64,000 bases of DNA from Mangrovicoccus sp049603835 (GTDB lineage Bacteria > Pseudomonadota > Alphaproteobacteria > Rhodobacterales > Rhodobacteraceae): positions 1-64,000 of the forward strand of contig JBMYSZ010000018.1 in the NCBI GenBank assembly GCA_049603835.1. The letters are read 5' to 3'. The notes under the pieces were generated by a model. It saw only the letters and a list, made by a program, of their open reading frames with translations. It searched no databases and was not told where the DNA came from. Of this stretch, positions 50,439-59,472 are shown in pieces; position 1 is the first letter of the stretch; each line of letters opens with the position of its first letter. The position numbers and the translations under genes were made by a program.

Positions 50439-51497
50439 TTAACTATAGACCATCTGAGATCCGGTCTCGGGCGCTTTCAAGGCATTGATCGCCGCATCGA
50501 TAGACACCGTCCCGATCTGCGTGCCAGAGCTGTTCATCACCGGGCACACCCCATCTGCTGCCGCATGTAGGCGGGGCAGGGCCTCTTCGATGGTATCCAG
50601 CGCCGCCAAAGGCTGACCCGACGCCGCAAGCCCCGCATCGCCCATGATCCAATTCACCCGCACCACCTTGGCGCGGTTCACATCTTTGATGAAGTCGGTG
50701 ATATAGTCATCGCCCGGCGTCATGATGATTTCCCGTGGATCGCCCGCTTGGATAATCTCGCCATCGCGGAGAATTGCGATTTTATCGCCAATCCGCAGAG
50801 CTTCATCCAGATCATGGGTGATGAAGATAATGGATTTATGCAGCTCCTCTTGCAGCTCTAGCAAAATCGTTTGCATATCGGTGCGGATCAGCGGATCCAG
50901 CGCCGAAAAGGCTTCGTCCATCAGCAAGATTTCTGCATCCGTGGCCAAGGCTCGCGCCAGGCCGACACGTTGCTGCATCCCGCCTGAAAGCTGGCCCGGA
51001 TAGTGGCCCTCAAAGCCCGAAAGCCCCACCCGGTCGATCCATTTCTTCGCCCGGCCTTCCGCGTCGCTATCGGACACGCCCTGAATGCCCAGCCCATATT
51101 CCACATTCTGTTGTACCGTGCGATGCGGCAGTAGGCCGAATTTCTGGAACACCATCGACATCTTGAAGCGCCGCAAATCGCGCAGCTCTTTGTCGGACAT
51201 CTTCACCACATCCGAGCCATCTACTTCGATCACCCCTTCAGTGGGTTCGATCAAGCGATTGAGATGGCGGATCAGTGTGGATTTGCCCGAGCCCGAAAGC
51301 CCCATGATCACCTGAATTTTGGAGCCGGGAATATCAAGATTGATATCCCGCAGCCCCAGAACATGGCCGTGTTGATCCAGCAATTCGGTCTTTGTCAGCC
51401 CCGCATGCACATGTTTCATGGCCGATTTGGGGTTATCGCCAAACACCTTATACAGGTTTTGGATCCGAACTTTGGGTTGCTCGACTGGGTTAGCCAT
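50439..51497 (-). CDS. Glycine betaine/proline ABC transporter ATP-binding protein
   Basis: A 352-residue ProV/OpuAA-type ATPase. Walker A GLSGSGKST, signature LSGGMQQRVGLARAL, Walker B ILLMDEAFSALDPLIRTDM and the ProV-specific GLPHRTVQQNVEYGL-like region are visible. A CBS-related C-terminal region (about 275-345) can sense ionic strength in relatives. ATG 51497 overlaps the permease stop by 8 bases. Last gene of the operon. Confidence 0.92.
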   Translation of the reverse strand: MANPVEQPKVRIQNLYKVFGDNPKSAMKHVHAGLTKTELLDQHGHVLGLRDINLDIPGSKIQVIMGLSGSGKSTLIRHLNRLIEPTEGVIEVDGSDVVKMSDKELRDLRRFKMSMVFQKFGLLPHRTVQQNVEYGLGIQGVSDSDAEGRAKKWIDRVGLSGFEGHYPGQLSGGMQQRVGLARALATDAEILLMDEAFSALDPLIRTDMQTILLELQEELHKSIIFITHDLDEALRIGDKIAILRDGEIIQAGDPREIIMTPGDDYITDFIKDVNRAKVVRVNWIMGDAGLAASGQPLAALDTIEEALPRLHAAADGVCPVMNSSGTQIGTVSIDAAINALKAPETGSQMVYS

Positions 51498-52377
51498 GAC
51501 CGCTCTCCCGATAAGATTGTAGGCGTTTGCCATAGGTTTGGCTGACCCGGTCAAAGATGATCGCGAGCGCCACAATCGCCAAACCATTCATCAAGCCAAG
51601 CGCCAGGTACTGGTTCGAAATCGCGCGCAGCACCGGCACGCCAAGCCCCTTCACCCCGATCATCGAGGCGATCACGACCATGGACAGGGCCATCATGATA
51701 GTCTGGTTCACACCGGCAAAGATATTCGGCAGCGCCAGCGGGATCTGCACCCCGAAAAGTTTCTCGCGATAAGAGGCGCCAAAGGCTTCGGCGGCCTCCA
51801 TAACTTCGCGATCCACTAGTCGAATGCCCAGATTGGTCAGGCGCACAATTGGCGGCAGCGCATAGATACAAACGGCGATCAGGCCGGGGACTTTGCCGAT
51901 GCCCAGCAGCATCACCACCGGGATCAGATAGACGAAAGACGGGATGGTCTGCATCACATCAAGCACCGGCGTAATGATCGATTGCGCCCGATCATAGCGG
52001 GCCATCAAAATTCCGATGGGTATCCCAAGGGTAATACAGACGATCGTGGCGACCGAGATAATGGCAAGCGTCGCCATCGTGTCTTCCCACATATCGAAAT
52101 AGCCGATCACCAAAAAGGCAAGGATCGTCCCCAGGGTGATTTTCCAAGACCGCGCGCCCAGCCAAGTCAGACCGGCCACAACCAAGATCACCAAAGGCCA
52201 GGGCGCCTCGATCAGCAGGTCTTCGAACCAGACCAAGAATTTGAGCAGAGGGTTGAAAAAGGCTTCCAGATCGGCGCCATATGCGCGCGAAAAGCTGCGG
52301 AAGCTTTCGTCAATCGCCTGCCGTAGCGCAGAGAGATCCCGGCGGCCCATAGAGGGAAATTCGGTTAGAAATTCCAT
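51490..52377 (-). CDS. Glycine betaine/proline ABC transporter permease
   Basis: A 295-residue ProW/OpuAB-type permease. After a soluble N-terminal helix (LSALRQAIDESFRSFSRAYG) come about six membrane segments with the EAA-type loop EAAEAFGASYREKLFGVQIPLALPNI (in part). It starts 100 bp after the binding-protein gene, behind an attenuator hairpin, and is coupled to the ATPase gene. Osmoprotectant or choline-derivative import is its likely role. Confidence 0.92.
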   Translation of the reverse strand: MEFLTEFPSMGRRDLSALRQAIDESFRSFSRAYGADLEAFFNPLLKFLVWFEDLLIEAPWPLVILVVAGLTWLGARSWKITLGTILAFLVIGYFDMWEDTMATLAIISVATIVCITLGIPIGILMARYDRAQSIITPVLDVMQTIPSFVYLIPVVMLLGIGKVPGLIAVCIYALPPIVRLTNLGIRLVDREVMEAAEAFGASYREKLFGVQIPLALPNIFAGVNQTIMMALSMVVIASMIGVKGLGVPVLRAISNQYLALGLMNGLAIVALAIIFDRVSQTYGKRLQSYRESGHG

Positions 52378-52395
52378 GATTAATTAGCTCCTTAT

Positions 52396-52441
52396 AAAAA
52401 AGAGGACGCCAGCGCGAATTTGGCCCGCGCTGCGCCCTCTT
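52396..52441 (-). terminator. Attenuator-type terminator after the betaine-binding protein gene
   Basis: A long stem of AAGAGG, CGC and AGCGCG (52400-52416) with the matching CGCGCT, GCG and CCTCTT (52426-52441); on the minus strand it ends in TTTTTT. It lies between the binding-protein and permease genes and would favour excess binding protein. Confidence 0.8.
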
Positions 52442-52477
52442 ATTCAGTTCAGCTGTGCTGTCTCAAAGGCCTAAGCC

Positions 52478-53485
52478 TCACAGACCTTTTTTGACTTTTT
52501 CGACCACTTCAGCGGGGACCCATGCGGTCCACACATCTTCATGAGTTGCTAAGAATTCATAAGCCGCGTCTTCGCCGGTTGCTTGGTTTTCGGTCATGTA
52601 AACCAGCATGGCATTCATCACCTCGCCTGGGAAAACGCGCTTTTCGAAATAGGACAGCGCTAAGCTACCGGTTTTCAGCAGGCTGTCCGTCACAACGGTT
52701 TGAACCTCGGATTCTGTCCAGCTGGAAGGCTGCGGATCTAGGCAGTCTTGCTCCGCTTTCACGATGCAACCATCCCAGTTCTCAGAGCCCGCCCATTCGG
52801 TTTCAAACGGCAGAAGCTGCAGCTCATATTTGCCGATGATCGAGGTCGGCGACCAGTAATAGCCAAACCATGGCTCGCCACGCTCTGCTGCTTTCGCAAT
52901 CGCACCGTCAAGCCCAGCCGCGGAACCCGGATCGACCAGGACCCAGCCTTTTTCTTCCATGTCAAAGGCACGGAACATATTGGCATTGGCTAGCTGACAG
53001 CCCCAGCCCGCCGGACAGCCCATGAAGGCGCCTTTGGAGTTGTCTTCTTGATCCGGGAAAAGCTCGGGATGTTCGAGGATCTTCTCAACCGTGTCTAGCT
53101 CGGGGTGTTCTTCTTTGAATTTCTTTGTGACCCACCAGCCTTCGCCGAGGCCAGTGATCGGGCCATCGACCAAAACATGCAGGCGGCCTTCTTCGGTGGC
53201 TTTGGACAGCGGTTCGCGCACGGCGTTGATCCAAAGCTCTGGGGCGATCTCGGGTTTGCCCTTTTCGTTCATCGAGGCAAAAATAGTGGTGGTGCCGCCG
53301 GGGATCAGTTCCACATCGCAGCCAAAGCCCTCTTCGAGGATGATCGCATCCACATTGGCCATCAGCTCGGCCGAGGCCCAGTTCATTTCCGCGATGGATA
53401 CATCACCGCAATCAGCAGCGGCCGCCAAGCCCGCCGAAGCAAAAACGGCAACGGCGCTGGCTACAAATTTGTTTACTTGTGTCAT
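52478..53485 (-). CDS. Glycine betaine/proline-type ABC transporter substrate-binding protein
   Basis: A 335-residue ProX/OpuAC-type periplasmic protein with a Sec signal (FVASAVAVFASAGLAAA). CGDVSIAEMNWASAELMANV opens the mature part. Aromatic residues for cation-pi binding appear in GEGWWVTKKF, EPWFGYYWSPTSI and TAWVP. ATG 53485 follows AGGGA; the 24 codons before it lack features. It is the first gene of the operon, with an unusually long upstream region. Confidence 0.92.
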   Translation of the reverse strand: MTQVNKFVASAVAVFASAGLAAAADCGDVSIAEMNWASAELMANVDAIILEEGFGCDVELIPGGTTTIFASMNEKGKPEIAPELWINAVREPLSKATEEGRLHVLVDGPITGLGEGWWVTKKFKEEHPELDTVEKILEHPELFPDQEDNSKGAFMGCPAGWGCQLANANMFRAFDMEEKGWVLVDPGSAAGLDGAIAKAAERGEPWFGYYWSPTSIIGKYELQLLPFETEWAGSENWDGCIVKAEQDCLDPQPSSWTESEVQTVVTDSLLKTGSLALSYFEKRVFPGEVMNAMLVYMTENQATGEDAAYEFLATHEDVWTAWVPAEVVEKVKKGL

Positions 53486-54017
53486 AGGGAAGTCCCCGCT
53501 TTTCTTCGTGTGTTCGCCGACAGGCGCTGACCTAGCGCGGTTGATGTCGGTCACCACCCCGAATTGGGCGATTTCTCCGCCAATGCTGCATTCAGCATGG
53601 GCATTTGCACCGATGAGCTATGTCATCCGACGGAGCATGCCGAAAACCCAACATATTGTGTCAGAGGTTGCAACCGTTGAATTTAAACAATTTGTAAAGG
53701 CTTTCCGAATTCAGTTTCCGGCGGCTTGCAGTGCAAAATTTTAGCTCACCAGCAAAAAAATTTAATTGAGCGAATCTACTTTTTTGAGTGGAGGTCCTGT
53801 TTTGGGGTGCTCGAAATATGACAATATTATAGCTTGATATTTGGCTGTCAGATTTGGCCATCGCAGAGCTAACAAAATCGGCGATGCGTGAGAGTTGGCG
53901 ATTACGCACCGATCTTCGATCTTTGACGCCTAAAACCAATCAAATTCGGGCAATTGCGGTTCTAACATAGCTGACCTTGCGCGATTTGAGCATTTCAGGC
54001 GATATGTCAGAAGGAGA
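53486..54017. promoter_or_regulatory. Long upstream region of the betaine transporter operon
   Basis: A 532-bp non-coding gap, clearly AT-rich at about 53680-53850 (several A and T runs). It should carry the osmotic or substrate-responsive promoter. No gene, RNA or terminator could be recognised; a 92-codon minus-strand ORF at 53661-53939 has no ribosome site and unnatural composition. Confidence 0.4.
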
Positions 54018-54092
54018 TGGTGCCGCAGGGGAGGATTGAACTCCCGACCTCACCCTTACCAAGGGTGCGCTCTACCACTGAGCTACTGCGGC
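54018..54092 (-). tRNA. tRNA-Thr (GGT)
   Basis: A 75-nt clover-leaf on the minus strand: acceptor GCCGCAG / CTGCGGC, D-arm GCTC-AGTGGTA-GAGC, anticodon stem CACCC / GGGTG with loop TTGGTAA (anticodon GGT), T-arm GGGAG-TTCAATC-CTCCC, and encoded CCA. No integrase is next to it. Confidence 0.95.
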
Positions 54093-54199
54093 CCGCCGGG
54101 GCGTTGGCCCGTCCGGTGTGGCAGGGCTGATACGCGGGATGCGCGGCTAGTGCAAGAGCAATCTGGACGGTTTTTTAATCCTGAGGTACTCGGGCGCTT

Positions 54200-54343
54200 A
54201 TGAACAAAAAATCGCCCCCAAAACCTGAGAAGCCCGGCGCGTCTGATCGTGAGGCCCGGTTGAAATCCGCATTAAAGGCGAATCTCGCCCGCAGGAAGTC
54301 CCAGGCAAAGGCGCGGCAGGGTAGCGATAAGGATAAGGAATAG
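54200..54343 (+). CDS. Small basic protein upstream of murA
   Basis: ATG 54200 to TAG 54343, 47 residues: a Lys/Pro-rich start (MNKKSPPKPEKPGASDREAR), then a basic helix (LKSALKANLARRKSQAKARQ) and a charged end. Similar short proteins precede murA in other Rhodobacterales as I recall. It stops 5 bp before murA. Function unknown; the basic helix could bind nucleic acid or membrane. Confidence 0.65.
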   Translation: MNKKSPPKPEKPGASDREARLKSALKANLARRKSQAKARQGSDKDKE

Positions 54344-54348
54344 GGCAG

Positions 54349-55614
54349 ATGGATAAGATTGTGATTCAGGGAAATGGTCCGCTTCGGGGGCAAATCCCAA
54401 TTGCTGGCGCAAAGAATGCCTGTTTGGGGCTGATGCCAGCGACTTTGCTAACCGAAGAGCCGCTGACCCTGACAAATGTGCCGCGCCTGTCGGATATCAA
54501 AACCATGTCGGTTTTGCTCGAAAGTCTGGGCGTCGAAGTTTCGCCGATGAATGACGGGCGGGTGATTGTCACCTCATCGCATGATATCAGCAATCACCGC
54601 GCCGATTATGAGATTGTGCGTAAGATGCGGGCTTCTTTCCATGTGCTGGGTCCGCTTCTGGCGCGGGAAGGGCGGGCGGTTGTTTCGCTGCCTGGCGGTT
54701 GTGCGATTGGCGCGCGGCCGGTGAATTACCATCTCGAAGGGCTCGAAGCTTTGGGTGCGACCCTTGAGTTGCGCGATGGCTATGTGCATGCCAAAGCGCC
54801 GCGTGGCCTAACCGGGGCGCGTTATCGGTTGCCTTTTGCCTCTGTTGGCGCGACGGAAAATATCCTGATGGCCGCGACTTTGGCCCATGGCACCACGGTT
54901 TTGGAAAATGCCGCGCGCGAGCCAGAAATCACCGATTTGGTCAAATGCCTGCGGGCTATGGGGGCGCAAATCGAAGGCGACGGGTCAGAGACGCTCACCA
55001 TTCAAGGGGTAGAGCGGCTGCATGGCACCACCCACCGGGTCGTGTCGGATCGCATCGAGCTGGGGACTTATATGCTTGCCCCTGCGATCACCCATGGCGA
55101 GGTGGAGCTGGTCGGGGGATCGCTAGAGCTGCTGGGGGCTTTCGTAGAAAAGCTTGATGAAATCGGCATTGAAGTGACCCAGACCAATGCCGGTCTCAAG
55201 GTGAAGCGCGTCAATGGTCGGATGAAGGCCACAAATATTCGCACCGAGGTGTTTCCGGGCTTCCCCACGGATTTGCAGGCGCAGATGATGGCTTTGCTCT
55301 GCACGGCTGAGGGCGAAAGCGTCTTGGAAGAAACGATCTTTGAAAACCGCTTCATGCATGCGCCTGAATTGATGCGCATGGGGGCGCAAATCGATGTGCA
55401 TGGGAATACGGCGAAAGTCACCGGGGTGGAGCGTCTGAAAGGCGCCCAGGTCATGGCGACGGATCTGCGGGCCTCAGTTTCGCTGATTCTGGCGGCTTTG
55501 GCGGCCGAAGGCGAAACGGTGGTGAGCCGCGTCTATCACCTGGATCGCGGCTATGAGCGGGTCGAAGAGAAACTGCGCGCCTGTGGTGCTTTGATAGAGC
55601 GGGTCAGCGAATGA
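54349..55614 (+). CDS. murA: UDP-N-acetylglucosamine 1-carboxyvinyltransferase
   Basis: MurA, 421 residues, adds enolpyruvate to UDP-GlcNAc in the first committed step of peptidoglycan synthesis. K22-N23 and the catalytic C118 (LPGGCAIGARP) are in place, so it should be fosfomycin-sensitive in principle. The C-terminal RVYHLDRGYERVEEKLRACGA is also typical. It follows the 47-residue gene by 5 bp and overlaps the DUF2948 gene by 4, opening a conserved cluster. Confidence 0.97.
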   Translation: MDKIVIQGNGPLRGQIPIAGAKNACLGLMPATLLTEEPLTLTNVPRLSDIKTMSVLLESLGVEVSPMNDGRVIVTSSHDISNHRADYEIVRKMRASFHVLGPLLAREGRAVVSLPGGCAIGARPVNYHLEGLEALGATLELRDGYVHAKAPRGLTGARYRLPFASVGATENILMAATLAHGTTVLENAAREPEITDLVKCLRAMGAQIEGDGSETLTIQGVERLHGTTHRVVSDRIELGTYMLAPAITHGEVELVGGSLELLGAFVEKLDEIGIEVTQTNAGLKVKRVNGRMKATNIRTEVFPGFPTDLQAQMMALLCTAEGESVLEETIFENRFMHAPELMRMGAQIDVHGNTAKVTGVERLKGAQVMATDLRASVSLILAALAAEGETVVSRVYHLDRGYERVEEKLRACGALIERVSE

Positions 55615-56087
55615 GTGATGCAAGTTTTGAAGATGGGGCGGAACAGCCCCTAAGCCTGACAGCGGCAGATGCCGAAGATCTGCGGGTGGTGTCCACCTTG
55701 CTGCAAGATGCGGTTTTTCCGGTTTCGGAAATCTCTTGGTCCAAATCGCGGCGGCAATTCGCCATGCTGGTGAATCGCTTTCGCTGGGAAGATGTGAAAG
55801 CCGCCGATGCCACTGGCCGCGCTTATGAACGGGTACAAACTTTGGTGGTAGTTGATGACGTCACGTCTGTTGCGTCGCAAGGTATCAGCAAAGCTGACGC
55901 GGATATGGTGGCCGAGCTTCTAAGCCTGGAATTCGAGGCCGCAGAGGACGGGGCAGGGGCTATCATATTGACTTTGGCCGGGGATGGCGCGCTGCGACTT
56001 GTCGTAGAGTCCATAAACATCACATTGCGGGATGTGACAAAACCGTATACCGCCCCCTCTGGACAGAAGCCCGCCCATCCCGAGTAA
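55611..56087 (+). CDS. DUF2948 family protein
   Basis: A 158-residue protein of unknown function found in Alphaproteobacteria, usually next to murA and hisD. Blocks: LSLTAADAEDLRVVSTLLQDAVFPVSEISW (in part), RRQFAMLVNRFRWED and the C-terminal LTLAGDGALRLVVESINITLRD. It overlaps murA by an ATGA. No catalytic motif or membrane segment is visible. Confidence 0.85.
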   Translation: MSDASFEDGAEQPLSLTAADAEDLRVVSTLLQDAVFPVSEISWSKSRRQFAMLVNRFRWEDVKAADATGRAYERVQTLVVVDDVTSVASQGISKADADMVAELLSLEFEAAEDGAGAIILTLAGDGALRLVVESINITLRDVTKPYTAPSGQKPAHPE

Positions 56088-56160
56088 GCCTTTGGTATAC
56101 CGCTGCTTGGGTTGAGTGCGAGGCCATGGATCGCTAAGGGGTCGAGTGAGGTAAAATACT

Positions 56161-57471
56161 ATGGTTCAGTTCCTAGACTACCAAGCGCCCGGATTTGCCG
56201 AGGCCTTTGAAGCGCTGCTATCGGCCAAGCGCGAAGATAGCCCAGATGTGGATGACACTGTTGCCGATATCATTTCCGATGTGCGCTTTCGCGGGGATGC
56301 GGCGATTATCGAGCTGACGGAGCAGTTTGATCGCGTGTCTCTGACGCCGGAAACCCTGGCTTTCAGTGATGCGGAAATTGATGCAGCGATTGCTCAGGTG
56401 CCGCAGGTTGAACGCGAGGCGCTTGAACTGGCTGCGGAGCGTATCCGCGATTATCACCAAAGACAGATGCCGCAGGACTCGATTTGGCAGGATGAAAGCG
56501 GCGCGACTTTGGGCTGGCGTTGGACGCCTGTGGATGCGGCGGGGCTTTATGTGCCTGGCGGTTTGGCCTCTTACCCGTCTTCGGTTCTGATGAATGCAAT
56601 CCCGGCACAAGTGGCCGGGGTAGAGCGCATGATCATTTGCGCCCCGACCCCGGATGGTCAGGCCAATCCTTTGGTTCTGCTCGCGGCGCGTTTGGCGGGT
56701 GTGTCCCAGGTTTATCGCATTGGCGGGGCTCAGGCCGTGGCGGCGATGGCCTATGGCACGGATACTTTTGTGCCGGTCGATGTGATCACCGGGCCGGGCA
56801 ATGCTTATGTGGCGGCGGCGAAACGGCGGGTTTTTGGCAAGGTCGGGATCGATATGATCGCCGGGCCGTCGGAAATCCTGGTGATCGCCGATGAGCATAA
56901 CGACCCCCATTGGATCGCTTTGGATCTGCTGAGCCAAGCAGAGCATGACCAAAGCGCCCAATCGATCTTGATCACCACCGATGCGTCTTTTGGCCAAGCC
57001 GTGGCCGAAGCCGTCGAATCGCGCCTAAGCTTTTTGCAGCGCGCGGCCATTGCTGGGGCCAGCTGGCGTGATTATGGCGCGATTATCACCGTGCCGAATC
57101 TGGATATTGCCGCGCAGCTGTCGGACCGGATCGCGCCCGAACATCTAGAGCTTTGCGTATCCGACCCGCATGAAATGGCCGGTCGAGTGAAGCATGCGGG
57201 GGCGATTTTCCTCGGCGCTTGGACGCCTGAAGCCATCGGCGATTATGTGGGCGGGCCAAATCATGTGCTGCCCACGGCGCGGTCGGCGCGGTTCTCTTCT
57301 GGTCTGTCGGTGATGGATTTCCTCAAACGCACCACGCTTGCGGAAATGACCCCTGCGGCTTTGCGCCAGATTGGCCCAGCGGCGGAAACATTGGCGAAAT
57401 CAGAAAGCCTAGAAGCCCATGGCATGTCCGTGCGCACCCGGCTTGATCGACTGAACGAGGCCCCAGAGTGA
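56161..57471 (+). CDS. hisD: Histidinol dehydrogenase
   Basis: HisD, 436 residues, makes L-histidine from L-histidinol in two NAD-dependent steps with Zn. Signature IDMIAGPSEILVIADEHNDPHWIALDLLSQAEHD (in part) holds zinc and catalytic residues; PGGLASYPSSVLMNAIPA and GPNHVLPTARSARFSSGLSV are also present. Its end overlaps the UPF0262 gene. Other his genes are elsewhere. Confidence 0.97.
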   Translation: MVQFLDYQAPGFAEAFEALLSAKREDSPDVDDTVADIISDVRFRGDAAIIELTEQFDRVSLTPETLAFSDAEIDAAIAQVPQVEREALELAAERIRDYHQRQMPQDSIWQDESGATLGWRWTPVDAAGLYVPGGLASYPSSVLMNAIPAQVAGVERMIICAPTPDGQANPLVLLAARLAGVSQVYRIGGAQAVAAMAYGTDTFVPVDVITGPGNAYVAAAKRRVFGKVGIDMIAGPSEILVIADEHNDPHWIALDLLSQAEHDQSAQSILITTDASFGQAVAEAVESRLSFLQRAAIAGASWRDYGAIITVPNLDIAAQLSDRIAPEHLELCVSDPHEMAGRVKHAGAIFLGAWTPEAIGDYVGGPNHVLPTARSARFSSGLSVMDFLKRTTLAEMTPAALRQIGPAAETLAKSESLEAHGMSVRTRLDRLNEAPE

Positions 57472-57938
57472 CAAACCGCCTGAGCCATATTGATATAGAC
57501 CTAAGCGGCGCCTTGCCGCTTTCGGCTGAGCTTGAACAAGAGCAGAAAGTCGCGATTTTTGACCTGCTGGAAGAAAACTCTTTCGGTTTGCCTGGAGCGC
57601 CTGAGGGGCCTTATCGGTTGACCCTTGGGCGCTCGGAGGGGCGGCTCTCTTTTGATTTGACCACCGAAGCCGGGGCGGCGGCGGCGGAGTTTAAGCTCTC
57701 GCTGGGCCAAGTGCGGCAGGTGGTGAAGGATTATGATCAGATCTGCACCAGCTATTATGAGGCGGTCAAAACCGCCGCCGCGGGCGAGATCGAGACTTTG
57801 GACGAAGCCCGCCGCGCGATCCATGCGGAGGGCGCGCGCATGCTGCAAGAGCGTCTAGAGGGTAAGGCCGAGGTCGATGGCGAAACCGCCCGGCGGCTTT
57901 TCACTTTGGTTTGCTCCCTGATGGCAGAGCCTAAATGA
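57468..57938 (+). CDS. UPF0262 family protein
   Basis: A 156-residue protein of the UPF0262 family, starting with GTG that overlaps the hisD stop (GTGA). LSHIDIDLSGALPLSAELEQEQKVAIFDLLEENSF (in part) and VRQVVKDYDQICTSYYEAVK are family blocks. The position directly after hisD is highly conserved in Rhodobacterales and Rhizobiales. Function unknown. Confidence 0.9.
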   Translation: MTNRLSHIDIDLSGALPLSAELEQEQKVAIFDLLEENSFGLPGAPEGPYRLTLGRSEGRLSFDLTTEAGAAAAEFKLSLGQVRQVVKDYDQICTSYYEAVKTAAAGEIETLDEARRAIHAEGARMLQERLEGKAEVDGETARRLFTLVCSLMAEPK

Positions 57939-58522
57939 GCCTAACGCTTCGCAGCCTTGTCAGCGACGAGATGAGCCCCTGGCTCGGTCAGCTGGCAGGG
58001 CTGCGTGTGGCGGTGTTTCGTGCCTTTCCCTATCTCTATGACGGGGATCTCGCTTATGAAGAGCAGTATTTGCGCGATTACGCAAAGGACCCAAACGCAG
58101 TGCTTGTGGGGGCCTTTGACGGCGATCGTCTAATCGGTGCGGCCACGGGGATGCCGCTGGCGTCCCATTCCGATGCGGCGGATTTGATTTTGCCCCAAGA
58201 CGGGCCGCAGATAGGCGACATCTATTACTGTGCTGAAAGCGTTCTGCTGCCCGAATATCGGGGCCGTGGGTTGGGGCATGCGTTTTTTGATCACCGCGAA
58301 GCGATTGCCCGCGAGGGTGGCTTTGCCGTGGCGGGTTTTGTGGGCGTTATGCGCCCCGCAGATCATCCGCTGCGCCCCGAGGGCTATCAGCCGCTAGATC
58401 CCTTTTGGCGCAAGCGCGGCTATGAGCGGGTCGAAGGTTCTACCGTGCAGATGTCGTGGAAAGATATCGGCGAGGCTGAAGAGACCCAGAAAACCCTGCA
58501 ATTTTGGATGCGCCGCTTGTGA
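57935..58522 (+). CDS. GNAT-family acetyltransferase
   Basis: A 195-residue GNAT protein. The acetyl-CoA pyrophosphate loop is in LLPEYRGRGLGHAFFDHRE, and RVAVFRAFPYLYDGDLAYEEQYL (in part) forms the substrate side. Overlaps of 4 bases on both sides couple it to UPF0262 and to the nitrilase-like gene. In many relatives a low-molecular-weight phosphatase gene occupies this place, so this pair may be a local replacement or insertion. Confidence 0.85.
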   Translation: MSLTLRSLVSDEMSPWLGQLAGLRVAVFRAFPYLYDGDLAYEEQYLRDYAKDPNAVLVGAFDGDRLIGAATGMPLASHSDAADLILPQDGPQIGDIYYCAESVLLPEYRGRGLGHAFFDHREAIAREGGFAVAGFVGVMRPADHPLRPEGYQPLDPFWRKRGYERVEGSTVQMSWKDIGEAEETQKTLQFWMRRL

Positions 58523-59400
58523 TCCGCCTGGCTGCTGCCGCTTACCCGATTGAGCGACTGGGCAATTGGCACGCCCTAGAGACAAAGCTTGCCGCTTGGA
58601 TGGCAGAGGCGAAAGCGGGTGGGGCTGATTTGGCGGTGCTCCCGGAATATGCAGGGGTTGAAGCCGCGCTGATTGATGGTCCCGATACTGCCGAAGTCTC
58701 CACTTGGTGCGTACGGGCCGCAGATGCGGCGTCGGACTATCTAGACTTGGTGCAAAATCTGGCCGCGCGGTTCGAGCTTAGCATTTTGTCCGGATCTTGC
58801 CCCGCGCGGGGCCCGGCTGGTCTGACCAACCGCGCTTATTTGATCCATGGGGGCCGGGCGCAGCCAATCGATAAAACCATCCTCACCCCCTGGGAGGCCA
58901 GGCATACACCGCTGCGCCCAGGTTTGGGGCCGAAAGTCTTTGACACAGATCTGGGCCAGCTCGGCGCGGTTATTTGCTATGATAGTGAATTTCCCACTTT
59001 AGTGCGTCCGCTTGCGGCGGATTTGCTGCTGATCCCTTCTTGCACTGATAGCTGGGCCGGGCAGAGTCGGGTTGAAATCGCGGCCCGCGCCCGCGCCTTG
59101 GAGGGGCTTTGCATCACTGTGCAAGCGCCGCTTTTGGGGGCTGTGCAAGGCTGTGAATTGGTGGATGAAAATTACGGCCGCGCCGGGATTTACGCCCCGC
59201 CGGATCAAGGGTTTCCCGAATATGGCATTTTGGCCCAAGGCGGCCGTAATCAGCCAGGCTGGGTATTTGCCGAGTATCAGCCGCAAGATCTGGCAAATGC
59301 CCGCGAAACTGGCGCTGTCGCGGTTTGGCGCGACTGGCCAGATGTCGCCCCAATCCCGCAAAAGGGCGGAAAACTTCACTTTCTGAAAGACCGCCCTTGA
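58519..59400 (+). CDS. Carbon-nitrogen hydrolase (nitrilase superfamily)
   Basis: A 293-residue amidase/nitrilase-fold enzyme with the triad E43 (LPEYAG), K119 (IDKTILTPWE) and C153 (GAVICYDSEFP). GTG 58519 is chosen because it overlaps the previous stop as GTGA; a TTG five codons earlier is unlikely. Co-expression with a GNAT acetyltransferase suggests that both act on a related amide or N-acyl compound, but the substrate is not deducible. Confidence 0.85.
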   Translation: MIRLAAAAYPIERLGNWHALETKLAAWMAEAKAGGADLAVLPEYAGVEAALIDGPDTAEVSTWCVRAADAASDYLDLVQNLAARFELSILSGSCPARGPAGLTNRAYLIHGGRAQPIDKTILTPWEARHTPLRPGLGPKVFDTDLGQLGAVICYDSEFPTLVRPLAADLLLIPSCTDSWAGQSRVEIAARARALEGLCITVQAPLLGAVQGCELVDENYGRAGIYAPPDQGFPEYGILAQGGRNQPGWVFAEYQPQDLANARETGAVAVWRDWPDVAPIPQKGGKLHFLKDRP

Positions 59401-59472
59401 TTTACTGCGCCACAAAGCGCATCTAACCGCCACTCGTGAAAACGAGATGGTGAAATTAACTATGGAGTGACC

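Noticed and set aside
53661..53939. A 92-codon minus-strand ORF in the gap before the betaine operon
   Set aside because: AT-rich non-coding stretch, no ribosome site, composition unlike any local protein.
54018..54092. tRNA-Thr as a second integration site
   Set aside because: Both flanks look like ordinary core DNA, and no integrase or repeated tRNA end is visible.
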